Assembly (NCBI GenBank): GCA_937959095.1
Contig: CALGLY010000123.1
Location: 1-7,210, forward strand
From: an uncultured Saprospiraceae bacterium
GTDB lineage: Bacteria > Bacteroidota > Bacteroidia > Chitinophagales > Saprospiraceae
Direction of reading: 5' to 3'
Length of the DNA: 7,210 nt
How positions within the stretch are numbered: position 1 is the stretch's first letter; the number at the start of each line of letters is the position of its first letter. A program made the position numbers and the translations under genes. The notes under the pieces were generated by a model. It did no database searches, was not told the origin of the DNA, and saw nothing but the letters and a program-made list of their open reading frames with translations. Shown here one piece after another: positions 1-6,502 of the stretch.

Positions 1-1748
1 TAAGTAGTACCACCATCTGTGGAAAGCAAAATATCTACTTTCGGACAATGCGTATCGGTGCCATTTACTGTCCAATTAATCTCAGCGATTGCACCACCAA
101 CTAAGGTTTCGTTACCATTCGGTGAACTAACATCAAACGGCCCGCTATCTGCCACGCTTACGCGCATTAGGTCGTGAGATATTCGACCAAAATTCGAGTT
201 ATTATCTCGAACGGCTAAGGAGAAATCAAGGCTTCCTGTGGTGCAAGGTAGTTGTTCCCACTCTTGGTCATTATTACCACGCAATATTTCTAAATAGCGT
301 GGAAAGGAACGGTAATTTTCTGATCTAGGTTCAAAGTATTCAAATAAAGGCTCTCCAAGCTCTTCACAGTCTGGACTTCTGCGAGTCTCATCCCCATCAC
401 CATTCCATTGATGCCAATTGTAGCTAAGGTTTTCCGCTGCATCGTTTGCATCTATTGCTAGACCTACCAGTACAAATGGGGTACTTTGAGGGATAGTAAT
501 GTCCGCTCTAGCACTCGTAACTGGCGCGCTAGTGTTTCCATTCGCATTAAATTCTCCACAAGAAGTATCTTCTATCACACTTCTCATCTGTCGTATAGAA
601 TTGTAGTGAAAATAAGGAACGGTTGCTGTGGCAGGACTCACACCATCTCCGCATACGCCCACATAGCACATAATGCTAGAACCTTCGCCTGGTTCAAAAC
701 GAAGACCATCTGTTGAGTTTTCGCACTCGCGTGACGAAAAATTATGATCTGTACCCAATTGATGTCCTACTTCATGTGCTACATAATCGATCCAAAGCCC
801 AACTAAATCCCCCTCGCCGCTACTCAAGCCTATTCCTTTCTCATCATCATAGCAAATAACCCCTAGCGATGCTATACCGCCTTCCTCCTCGGTATCCACT
901 ACATGTCCAATATCAAACCCATCGATACCAAGTGCTTCTACGCATATTTCCTGATTAAGGTCTGATGCTTCGTCTTGATCGCCAAAATCATAAGGGTCTT
1001 CATTATAATCTGGGAAAATCAAATCTGCAGTTGAAACCACCACAAATTCTACCCCTACATCGCGCAGAAAAACAGGATTCATAAAGTTCACCCCTGTAAC
1101 CAAAGAGTTCAACACATTGGTATCACTATATGGACTGCCACCGAAACGTTCACAGTAGGCACTTGATGCTGCTACTGCAAAGCGATACGTCCGTTTTTCA
1201 TTTGGACTTTGCGCGCTATGCGTTGTATTGGGGACTCTTTCCTTTAGAGTTGATTTTACATGACAAATCGTTTTACTCAATCTATCGTGATTGTAAAAAA
1301 CAGCTAAGTGCGAAGGCTTATTTGGGTCGATTGGATGTATGAAATAGCTTTTATTACCTGCATAAATTGCAGCATGAAAGCCATTATCACTAATATCACA
1401 AGCCATCATCGTACTCGCATCTCCTTTTTTGATGCCCCTAAATGTTTTTATGGTATAAAGATGCTTCACTTCATCGCCTACCACCTGCACAGGATGTATT
1501 TCAAAGGTTTCAAAAGTCCCCTCTGGTGTAGGAAGTACAATTTCTTGTATAGTAGATTGCATTTTTAACTTGAAGTCTTCCACATCAATCTGTGCTTGCT
1601 TGAAGCTCGTATGTATTTTTTTAAATGCTGTTCCCTCATGGGGAAGAATGTCAAAGTCCCAATCCGATTGATTGATTTGTGCGTGAAGGTTTGTTGCAAA
1701 CAAGCCTAATAGTATCAGTAAGTAACTGAATAAGTAGTCTTTACTCAT
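1..1748 (-). CDS. Secreted reprolysin-like zinc metalloprotease (C-terminus beyond window)
   Basis: The frame is open from the ATG at 1748 to the window edge, 582 codons without a stop, so the C-terminus is missing. Residues 1-24 form a signal peptide (hydrophobic YLLILLGLFATNL, cleavage likely after HAQ). A pro-region follows, and a catalytic domain begins near R186. The metzincin zinc site HEVGHQLGTDH lies at 325-335: H325, H329 and H335 bind zinc and E326 is the catalytic base. The Met-turn is SIMCY, with Met at 360. This places the protein with M12B/reprolysin-like peptidases, which hydrolyse proteins outside the cell. From about 542 an Ig-like module starts (SPNGNETLVGG, then DILLSTDGG), a type often repeated before a type IX secretion tail in Bacteroidota; that tail would lie outside the window. 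The gene begins 145 bp after gatB ends on the same strand and is probably transcribed separately. The family is secure; the substrate is unknown. Confidence 0.9.
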   Translation of the reverse strand, partial: MSKDYLFSYLLILLGLFATNLHAQINQSDWDFDILPHEGTAFKKIHTSFKQAQIDVEDFKLKMQSTIQEIVLPTPEGTFETFEIHPVQVVGDEVKHLYTIKTFRGIKKGDASTMMACDISDNGFHAAIYAGNKSYFIHPIDPNKPSHLAVFYNHDRLSKTICHVKSTLKERVPNTTHSAQSPNEKRTYRFAVAASSAYCERFGGSPYSDTNVLNSLVTGVNFMNPVFLRDVGVEFVVVSTADLIFPDYNEDPYDFGDQDEASDLNQEICVEALGIDGFDIGHVVDTEEEGGIASLGVICYDDEKGIGLSSGEGDLVGLWIDYVAHEVGHQLGTDHNFSSRECENSTDGLRFEPGEGSSIMCYVGVCGDGVSPATATVPYFHYNSIRQMRSVIEDTSCGEFNANGNTSAPVTSARADITIPQSTPFVLVGLAIDANDAAENLSYNWHQWNGDGDETRRSPDCEELGEPLFEYFEPRSENYRSFPRYLEILRGNNDQEWEQLPCTTGSLDFSLAVRDNNSNFGRISHDLMRVSVADSGPFDVSSPNGNETLVGGAIAEINWTVNGTDTHCPKVDILLSTDGGTT

Positions 1749-1893
1749 TGTTTATATTTGTGTAGACCTAGTGAACGTTTTTGCAAAGAAACGTCAATAA
1801 GTAATAGACTATATCTGATTTTATACTTTTGTAATATATTTTTATACTTTATGTTGCCCCAATAGAGATTATTCTGAAATGTACACTACCATT
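1749..1893 (-). promoter_or_regulatory. gatB-protease spacer with direct repeats and a palindrome
   Basis: This AT-rich spacer probably holds the protease promoter. An 11-base direct repeat, TTTTATACTTT on the plus strand, occurs at 1819-1829 and 1840-1850. The copies are 21 bp apart, about two helical turns, so they lie on the same DNA face. Nearer the start codon, 1775-1794 is an interrupted palindrome (ACGTTT, 8 bases, AAACGT). I see no convincing TTTG / TAnnTTTG promoter on the minus strand and no clear hairpin plus T-run to terminate gatB. A regulatory role is inferred from the repeat geometry only. Confidence 0.3.
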
Positions 1894-3339
1894 CTACTTT
1901 AATTTCTCTACCATCAATTGATTCGCCTTTTTCGGGTCAGCTTTGCCCTTAGAGGCGCGCATGAGTTGTCCCATGAAAAAGCCCAATAAACCCTTTTTAC
2001 CATTCCGATAAGCTTTCACCTTATCAGGGTTCTGTGCAATGATATCATCTATGAGTTTTTCTAATAAATCGGCATCATCCGACTGTAGGAGATTGAGTTG
2101 CTCTGCAAGTTGGAGCGGTGGCGTATTCGGACTTTTTAGCAAAGCAGGAAAAAGTCGCTGATACGCCATGCTATTGCTCACTTTGCCGTCTTCTAGCAAT
2201 TGAATAAACGCGCTCAATTGCAGCACCGATATAGGGAAATCCTTAGCAGAAATACTATGCTCTTTGATATAAGGCATTATCTTATTAATGACCAAATTGA
2301 CAGTTGCTTTATAGCTTTTCGTAGCCTTTGCGAGGGCTTGGAACAGCAAAGCCGTGTCGCGTTCCTCTGTTATGAGTTTAGCATCATAATCAGAAAGCTG
2401 AAAGCCCGTCGTGAAGCGATCATACAAGACATAGGGTAGGGGCGGTAAGTTCGTGGCTATATCAGTTACGTATGCTTTTGTCAATTTTATAGGAGGCAAA
2501 TCAGGCTCTGGGAAGTAGCGATAATCATGCGCGTTTTCCTTGCTTCGTAGCGGGGAAGTCACGCCTGTAGCAGGATCAAAATGTAAAGTGTTTTGCTGCA
2601 CTTTTCCACCTGCTTCTATGAGATCTACTTGGCGTTTGAATTCAAAATTTATAGCCTTCCGCGCAAAGCGCATGGAGTTTAAATTCTTGACTTCACAGCG
2701 TTGTCCGTATTCCTCTGCTCCTTTTAGTCGCACCGAAACATTCACATCGCAGCGGAGCGAACCTTGTTCCATATTGCCATCCGAAATATCGAGATAGCGC
2801 ACCAATTGGCGCAAAGCCGTCATATAAGCCTCCACTTCTTCGGCAGAACGAAAATCAGGTTCAGATACGATTTCCAAGAGCGGTGTGCCAGCCCGATTGA
2901 GATCAATAAAACTATGGCGTGGCGATAAATCATGGATCGATTTGCCTGCATCTTCCTCCATGTGTATCCGATTGAGCCGAATATTCTTTTCGTAATTCTC
3001 TACGCGTACAGGCACGTAGCCACCTACACATATCGGGCGCGCATCCTGTGTGGTTTGGAATCCCTTTGGTAAATCGGCATAGAAATAGTTCTTCCTATCG
3101 AAGTGATTTTCTAGATTTATTTCACAGCCTACAGCCACTCCTAAGCGCACGGCATACTCGATTTGCTTCTTATTCACCTGTGGCAAGGTACCAGGATAGG
3201 CCAATGAAATCGTACTGATTTGGGTATTCGGTTCTTGCCCAAACGTAATCGCATCCGCACAAAAGGCTTTACTCTTCGTGGATAGCTGTACATGGGTTTC
3301 TAGTCCGATGACTAGTTCGTATTTATCGTAAACAGACAT
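1894..3339 (-). CDS. gatB: Aspartyl/glutamyl-tRNA(Asn/Gln) amidotransferase subunit B
   Basis: GatB is the tRNA-binding and kinase subunit of the cytoplasmic GatCAB complex. It phosphorylates the side chain of misacylated Asp-tRNA(Asn) or Glu-tRNA(Gln), which is then amidated with ammonia from GatA. The 481 residues match the normal full length. The GatB N-terminal domain (about 6-290) carries the family landmarks IGLETHVQL (11-19), DRKNYFYADLPKGFQ (81-95), HMEEDAGK (126-133), LNRAGTPLLEIVSEPD (147-162), GSLRCDVNVSVR (193-204) and HDYRYFPEPDLPP (271-283). The YqeY-like C-terminal domain that contacts tRNA covers about 325-480 and ends with the typical GFFMGQLMRASKGKADP. The start MSVYDKYELVIGLE has the usual short lead before the first conserved motif. 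gatA and gatC are not adjacent, which is common. An 83-bp gap separates it from the DUF3667 gene upstream on the same strand, so co-transcription is possible but not shown. Confidence 0.97.
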   Translation of the reverse strand: MSVYDKYELVIGLETHVQLSTKSKAFCADAITFGQEPNTQISTISLAYPGTLPQVNKKQIEYAVRLGVAVGCEINLENHFDRKNYFYADLPKGFQTTQDARPICVGGYVPVRVENYEKNIRLNRIHMEEDAGKSIHDLSPRHSFIDLNRAGTPLLEIVSEPDFRSAEEVEAYMTALRQLVRYLDISDGNMEQGSLRCDVNVSVRLKGAEEYGQRCEVKNLNSMRFARKAINFEFKRQVDLIEAGGKVQQNTLHFDPATGVTSPLRSKENAHDYRYFPEPDLPPIKLTKAYVTDIATNLPPLPYVLYDRFTTGFQLSDYDAKLITEERDTALLFQALAKATKSYKATVNLVINKIMPYIKEHSISAKDFPISVLQLSAFIQLLEDGKVSNSMAYQRLFPALLKSPNTPPLQLAEQLNLLQSDDADLLEKLIDDIIAQNPDKVKAYRNGKKGLLGFFMGQLMRASKGKADPKKANQLMVEKLK

Positions 3340-3370
3340 AGTAATGAATGTTTTAATGCGTCAATGGAGA

Positions 3371-3424
3371 AATGCTACAATATCTTATAGAAAAACATTA
3401 TATGCATTGCTGCATTGTAGCATT
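3371..3424. repeat. 11-bp perfect inverted repeat across the DUF3667 stop / gatB leader
   Basis: AATGCTACAAT (3371-3381) and ATTGTAGCATT (3414-3424) are perfect inverted repeats around a 32-base loop. The right arm covers two bases of the DUF3667 stop codon (3423-3425). Inside, ATGCA-TTGC-TGCAT (3402-3415) can form a smaller hairpin that shares two bases with the right arm, so the two folds compete. In the minus-strand transcript no U-run follows the large stem, so it is not a classic intrinsic terminator. It could protect the 3' end of the upstream message, bind a regulator, or act in the gatB leader. Confidence 0.4.
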
Positions 3425-4484
3425 AAAAGAGGAAAAAACTCAACACTCCTGTGATAATAATTCCAATAGCTAAAATTATCCAATAGGTAAAATTAGCGAG
3501 CGCGAATTTAAGAATTGTTTTTTTCCAAGGCTGCTCATATACGCGTTTCATTGCAAACAAAATATAGACTCCTGCCGAAATGAAAAAGACGACAGCTAAG
3601 GTTTTGCCAATCCAATTGTTCATTAAAATCGCAATAATCCAGAGTAGAAAGAGGAGTGTATGAACATGAATAGTGAAGACCAAATGTTCGATATAATACA
3701 AATTGTGTCTCCAATAGAAAAGCTTCAAGAAGATGGCAAAAAAGGGAATAGAAATGAGCATGAGCCAGCTTATTTTATCAATGAGATAAGGAGCGAAATC
3801 ACGGCCTTGTTTCATTACTCGTATCACTTGCTTACTGAGTAGTTTATTCATGAAAGAATTGTCGGGATAATATTTTTCTACCAATTCATTTGGAGTCATA
3901 TTGATAAAATCCTCTTTTTTATAGCGTATCGGTTCTTTCGTTGTCATCACTAGAATGCTATCGCTATAAAAAATATCAACTACCTCAGTGCTATCGCTAT
4001 AGGTACTATCTAATTCGATAAGCTGTACATAAAAACTATCAATCGCTTCTTTTGATTCAGGGAAATCAAGTTGTATTTTTTGTCGGATGGTATCTGCTTT
4101 GCGCTTGAGTTGCTGCACTTCTATTTCTGCTTTTAGTTCCGCGATCATGCTATTGCCATCATCGTCATCATTCCTATTGAAATTGAGTGCGGTGATAAGT
4201 AATATCGTAATGGCTAAGAAAAAACGAACAGGATGTAGGTAGGTTTGGTGCTTGCCTTTGAAGAATTCTTTGGTTAGTTTTCCTGGAATAAAAAGATCAC
4301 GTAGCGTTCTAAATACTTTGGAATCAACATTGAAAATGGATTCAAAAATATTGGCGAAAAAGCTTCGTATCGTAATGCGTCCATCGGTGTTTTTTTGGCT
4401 ACAATTTGAGCAAAATATAGCATCCTGCGTCATCGGATGTCCACAGTTTAAACAATTCGTTGTGTTGCTCAAATGTTCTTCCAT
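3423..4484 (-). CDS. DUF3667 family zinc-ribbon membrane protein
   Basis: Function unknown. The N-terminus is a short zinc ribbon with two Cys pairs (C11/C14 in CLNCG and C25/C28 in FCSNCSQ). It is followed by the family core around 36-90, with FNVDSKVFRTLRDLFIPGK, then the GKHQTYLHPVRFFLA segment leading into the first membrane helix (about 86-102). A long polar, charged stretch (about 104-235), starting with an Asp-rich run and a Glu/Lys-rich likely coiled coil, separates it from four more predicted helices (about 237-257, 263-288, 293-312, 327-352). The phrase YYIEHLVFTIHVHTLLFL is also characteristic. This architecture is what I know as DUF3667, a family largely confined to Bacteroidota and placed in the inner membrane. 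The start codon is set by the near-immediate zinc ribbon and by a promoter-like box 22 bp upstream. Neighbours gatB and the broken small gene give no functional clue. Confidence 0.85.
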   Translation of the reverse strand: MEEHLSNTTNCLNCGHPMTQDAIFCSNCSQKNTDGRITIRSFFANIFESIFNVDSKVFRTLRDLFIPGKLTKEFFKGKHQTYLHPVRFFLAITILLITALNFNRNDDDDGNSMIAELKAEIEVQQLKRKADTIRQKIQLDFPESKEAIDSFYVQLIELDSTYSDSTEVVDIFYSDSILVMTTKEPIRYKKEDFINMTPNELVEKYYPDNSFMNKLLSKQVIRVMKQGRDFAPYLIDKISWLMLISIPFFAIFLKLFYWRHNLYYIEHLVFTIHVHTLLFLLWIIAILMNNWIGKTLAVVFFISAGVYILFAMKRVYEQPWKKTILKFALANFTYWIILAIGIIITGVLSFFLF

Positions 4485-4506
4485 ATCGGGTGTTCTTTTC
4501 TTTTTA

Positions 4507-4514
4507 CAAAGGTA
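4507..4514 (-). promoter_or_regulatory. Candidate -7 box of the DUF3667 gene
   Basis: On the minus strand this reads TACCTTTG, an exact match to the Bacteroidota TAnnTTTG element, 22 bp before the DUF3667 ATG. No clean TTTG was found 19-21 bp further upstream, so only half of the promoter is supported. Confidence 0.4.
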
Positions 4515-4582
4515 TGGAAAAAGGAGTGGATTGTGGATTATTGGTGGCTTAAATGGGGTTTGTGGAAATGATACTCAGCAAG

Positions 4583-5046
4583 CTATTCTGCGTGTCCAGT
4601 GTCGTGACGACGACCATTTTCGTTTTTCTTACTTGAATCCAAGTTTGCTTTGGTTGGGAAAAGATATGTTTCTTCATTAATCTTCACAACAGGTATTGAA
4701 TATTCTTGCGACTTGAAGAATTCGCTACCAATATTGGGTATGAAATCTATAAGGACACTGTAACAAAAGTTTATTTGTATTTTGACTAAGCTTATTTTTT
4801 TAGTATTCGAGGCTTGTCTGCTACAAGCAGGCGCAAAATTGGGAACATAACTGGTTATGAAGCCCGATTTTGGAACGAAGAAAACTGGAAAAAGAAGTAG
4901 TTATAAATGCAAAGAAATTTCTGTTACAGTGTAATAAGAGTATCGTCAAAATTAATTTTATTTAATTTCCGATAATCCGTCAAAAGCCCTCTATAATCTT
5001 TTACATCGATTACAGTATCATTGATATTTATTTTGACTTTTTTCAT
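4583..5046 (-). pseudogene. Small gene of unknown function, split by a 180-bp insertion
   Basis: From the ATG at 5046 the minus strand encodes MKKVKININD and continues to INFDDTLI. It then runs into the inserted element and stops at 4924-4926, giving 40 residues of which the last two come from the insert. Beyond the element the frame continues as DFIPNIGSEFFKSQEYS to a TAG at 4583-4585. Removing the 180-bp element (4754-4933) plus one copy of the ATAAG duplication leaves 279 bases, exactly 93 codons, encoding a 92-residue protein with no internal stop. That exact repair is strong evidence that this was one gene. The product is small and soluble, mixed alpha/beta in appearance, and ends in a polar tail (SSKKNENGRRHDTGH). 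I do not recognise a family. The gene starts about 15 bp after the structured RNA at 5060-5290 and probably shares its transcript. The 40-residue fragment might still be made. Confidence 0.7.
4754..4933. mobile_element. 180-bp MITE-like insertion with terminal inverted repeats and 5-bp target duplication
   Basis: The ends carry perfect 11-base inverted repeats ACACTGTAACA (4755-4765 and 4922-4932). The match extends to 16 of 18 bases (4755-4772 against 4915-4932). ATAAG flanks the element on both sides (4749-4753 and 4934-4938), as expected of a 5-bp target-site duplication. The outermost base pair of the element is mismatched. At 180 bp it cannot encode a transposase and would have to move with help from a related full-length element elsewhere. 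Inside, 4790-4900 on the plus strand is a short open frame without an ATG, ending RFWNEENWKKK and a stop about 30 bp from the right end. It may be the tail of a lost transposase or passenger gene. A small hairpin (GCTTGT / ACAAGC, 4812-4828) is also present. I cannot assign an IS family. Confidence 0.8.
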
Positions 5047-5059
5047 TTTTTGCTTCTAT

Positions 5060-5290
5060 AATTGCTACCAACGTGGGATGGTTACCTGTTCGTACAGGTA
5101 GCCGCTCCCTCCAAATAGGCGTAGGTACTGCCCTAAAATTCGGCTTCCTGTATGACCAGGTAGCTCGTGTTAGACGCTGTTTCCATCCACGCAGTCCTCG
5201 TCAGCAAGGGCTAGACGTTTGCTAATCCACTACGGGTTGGAACAAGTACTGATCTGAAACAGCGTCGGTGACTCCAGAAGTTCTTAAAGC
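5060..5290 (-). ncRNA. Candidate structured RNA, class unknown (HEARO/omega-RNA-like possible)
   Basis: This block is visibly richer in G and C than its AT-rich flanks and has stops in the frames I translated. Read on the minus strand it folds into clear domains. P1 is a perfect 11-bp stem, GACGCTGTTTC (5266-5256) with GAAACAGCGTC (5183-5173). It encloses a 7-bp hairpin (TTAGCAA 5225-5219 with TTGCTGA 5207-5201, one G-U). P2 is GCTACCTG (5164-5157) with CAGGAAGC (5150-5143), one mismatch. The 3' domain is closed by TACCTACG (5127-5120) with CGTTGGTA (5073-5066), 7 of 8 paired. It continues through GGG/CCC and GG/CC pairs to a perfect 7-bp hairpin TACCTGT-ACGA-ACAGGTA (5100-5083). A promoter lies just upstream and a small ORF about 15 bp downstream. 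The layout recalls HEARO/omega RNAs, which precede an ORF, but no IscB is encoded here. A leader RNA, an IS110-type bridge RNA or a retron RNA are alternatives. Confidence 0.6.
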
Positions 5291-5295
5291 CATTT

Positions 5296-5327
5296 CAAAT
5301 ATACATCTTTCCCTGTTAAGTTCCATA
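5296..5327 (-). promoter_or_regulatory. Bacteroidota-type promoter for the structured RNA
   Basis: On the minus strand the -7 element is TATATTTG (5303-5296), a full TAnnTTTG match. Exactly 20 bp upstream is TATG (5327-5324), three of four bases of the TTTG -33 element. Transcription would start near 5290, about 25 bases before the first long stem (P1). This supports the minus strand as the functional strand of the RNA. Confidence 0.55.
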
Positions 5328-5417
5328 AAAAGTAACACCCAATCCCCACAAACACATATATCGAAAATCAAAATTTAATTCTTCTATTGTCATAATTGCA
5401 AATTATTATTGTGTGAA

Positions 5418-5450
5418 TTTGGAAGTACTAAAAGTATTTACCTATATTTG
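5418..5450 (+). promoter_or_regulatory. Bacteroidota-type promoter of the GntR regulator gene
   Basis: TTTG (5418-5421) and TATATTTG (5443-5450) are separated by 21 bp, matching the TTTG / TAnnTTTG consensus in both boxes. The -7 box ends 30 bp before the regulator's ATG, giving a short leader. This promoter and the minus-strand one at 5296-5327 are divergent, with the -33 boxes about 90 bp apart. Confidence 0.65.
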
Positions 5451-5457
5451 TAAAAGT

Positions 5458-5474
5458 AGCATAGAATAGCATAG
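5458..5474 (+). repeat. Direct repeat AGCATAG x2 in the regulator leader
   Basis: AGCATAG occurs at 5458-5464 and 5468-5474, 10 bp apart (one helical turn), just downstream of the likely transcription start and before the ATG at 5481. It is a possible autoregulatory site, but GntR operators are usually inverted repeats, so this is weak. Confidence 0.25.
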
Positions 5475-5480
5475 CACATT

Positions 5481-6497
5481 ATGATAGATGTTTTTCAATC
5501 CATTATCACATTAGAGGGAATCACGGGTTTTTCTAAGCATGAGCGCATTGTGCAAGGAATTAAAAATGCAATTGATTCAAAAGTACTAGTGAAAGGAAGT
5601 GCGCTTCCTTCGGTGAATCAAATGGTGAACAGTTTGGGCTTTGCCCGCAAAACCATAGTGCGTGCATATACGGAACTCAAAGAGAATGGGATTATTGAAT
5701 CGAGGAACCGGCTAGGCTATTATGTAACCAGCGAAAATACCAACCAAAACATGAAAGTAGCGTTGCTACTCTATGCGTTTCATACCTTCCAAGAAATCTT
5801 TTACAATACCTTTCGAGAGCATTTAGGAGAAGATATTCAACTAGATATTTTCTTTCATCACAACAATATAGAAGTTTTTGAAAGTATTGTTAGTACCATA
5901 AAAGGACGCTATGGCATGTATGTCATTGCGCCGATTCCTTCCCCCGAAACAGGAAAAATATTACAACATATTCCAAGTAATAAATTATTGCTGATAGACA
6001 GATATTACAATCTAGGTCCAGACTATTCGCATATCACACAGGAGTTTGAACAATCTATGTATGATGCCCTCTTGAACTTAAAATCGGTGATCGGCAAATA
6101 CGAAGAACTAGTTCTTTTCTTTAAGGAAAACACCGATTACCCAATGGAGGTACTTCGCTCCTTTCAGCGATTTTGCGAAACCAATACTATAAAAGGAAGC
6201 ATTCATCAAAAATATAAAACAGGCTCTTTGAAGAAGGGCTGTGTCTATTTCACTATTGGAGATACCGACCTGTGGAGCATCCTAAAAGATGTACAAAAAC
6301 AGGGCTTAGTTATTGGGGAAGACATCGGCATTCTATCGCATAATGATACGCCGGTGAAAGAAATTATTAGTGGTGGCATCACGACTTTTTCTACTGACTT
6401 TGAATTAATGGCGAAGATGTCCGCAGACTTTGTGTTAGAACGTAAAGCGATACAAGAAACAATCCCAAGTATAATGATAAGAAGAAATTCGCTGTAA
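5481..6497 (+). CDS. GntR-family transcriptional regulator with LacI-type ligand-binding domain
   Basis: This is a DNA-binding repressor or activator that probably senses a sugar or sugar derivative. Residues about 16-84 are a GntR winged helix-turn-helix: the recognition region has LPSVNQMVNSLGFARKT (42-58) then AYTELKENGIIESR (62-75), and the wing is GYYVTS (79-84). Residues about 92-336 resemble the periplasmic-binding-protein fold of LacI/GalR regulators, with IGDTDLWSILKDVQKQGLVI (259-278), EDIGILSHNDTPVKEI (280-295) and the final GGITTFSTDF (298-307) in the expected order. The length of 338 is usual for this GntR-LacI hybrid, which in Bacteroidota often sits beside glycan-utilisation genes. 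The start is supported by a consensus promoter 30 bp upstream. The susC start 275 bp downstream on the same strand is the natural target. No effector can be named from sequence. Confidence 0.88.
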   Translation: MIDVFQSIITLEGITGFSKHERIVQGIKNAIDSKVLVKGSALPSVNQMVNSLGFARKTIVRAYTELKENGIIESRNRLGYYVTSENTNQNMKVALLLYAFHTFQEIFYNTFREHLGEDIQLDIFFHHNNIEVFESIVSTIKGRYGMYVIAPIPSPETGKILQHIPSNKLLLIDRYYNLGPDYSHITQEFEQSMYDALLNLKSVIGKYEELVLFFKENTDYPMEVLRSFQRFCETNTIKGSIHQKYKTGSLKKGCVYFTIGDTDLWSILKDVQKQGLVIGEDIGILSHNDTPVKEIISGGITTFSTDFELMAKMSADFVLERKAIQETIPSIMIRRNSL

Positions 6498-6502
6498 AGT
6501 TT

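Noticed and set aside
486..1568. Several plus-strand open frames of 70-86 codons
   Set aside because: They lie antisense to the continuous 582-codon metalloprotease frame and their translations show no family features.
1753..1760. TATATTTG promoter -7 box on the plus strand
   Set aside because: It points rightward into the gatB antisense region, has no plus-strand gene to serve and no matching upstream TTTG at the right distance.
1851..1893. Intrinsic terminator after gatB
   Set aside because: No stable hairpin followed by a T-run on the minus strand was found after the gatB stop.
2200..2797. Two plus-strand open frames of about 80 codons
   Set aside because: They are shadows of gatB, whose conserved motifs lie on the opposite strand across both intervals.
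3660..4680. Plus-strand open frames of 60 and 142 codons
   Set aside because: They lie mostly antisense to the DUF3667 gene, and the longer one also runs through the 3' half of the broken small gene. Composition and content give no support.
5060..5290. tRNA, tmRNA, RNase P, SRP RNA or a known riboswitch
   Set aside because: None of the invariant sequences I know for these classes is visible on either strand, and no cloverleaf forms.
5060..5290. CRISPR array
   Set aside because: The two ACAGGTAGC-like hairpins are not regularly spaced identical repeats and there are no spacers.
5223..5330. Minus-strand short open frame ending LFQPVVD through the structured RNA
   Set aside because: It runs through the promoter and the first RNA stem. 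The long-range pairing explains this sequence better than coding does.
5316..5393. Minus-strand 25-codon ORF beginning MTIEELNFDF
   Set aside because: It is too short to judge, has no convincing promoter or family match, and ends in the promoter region of the structured RNA. It could be a tiny peptide or gene relic, but nothing supports it.
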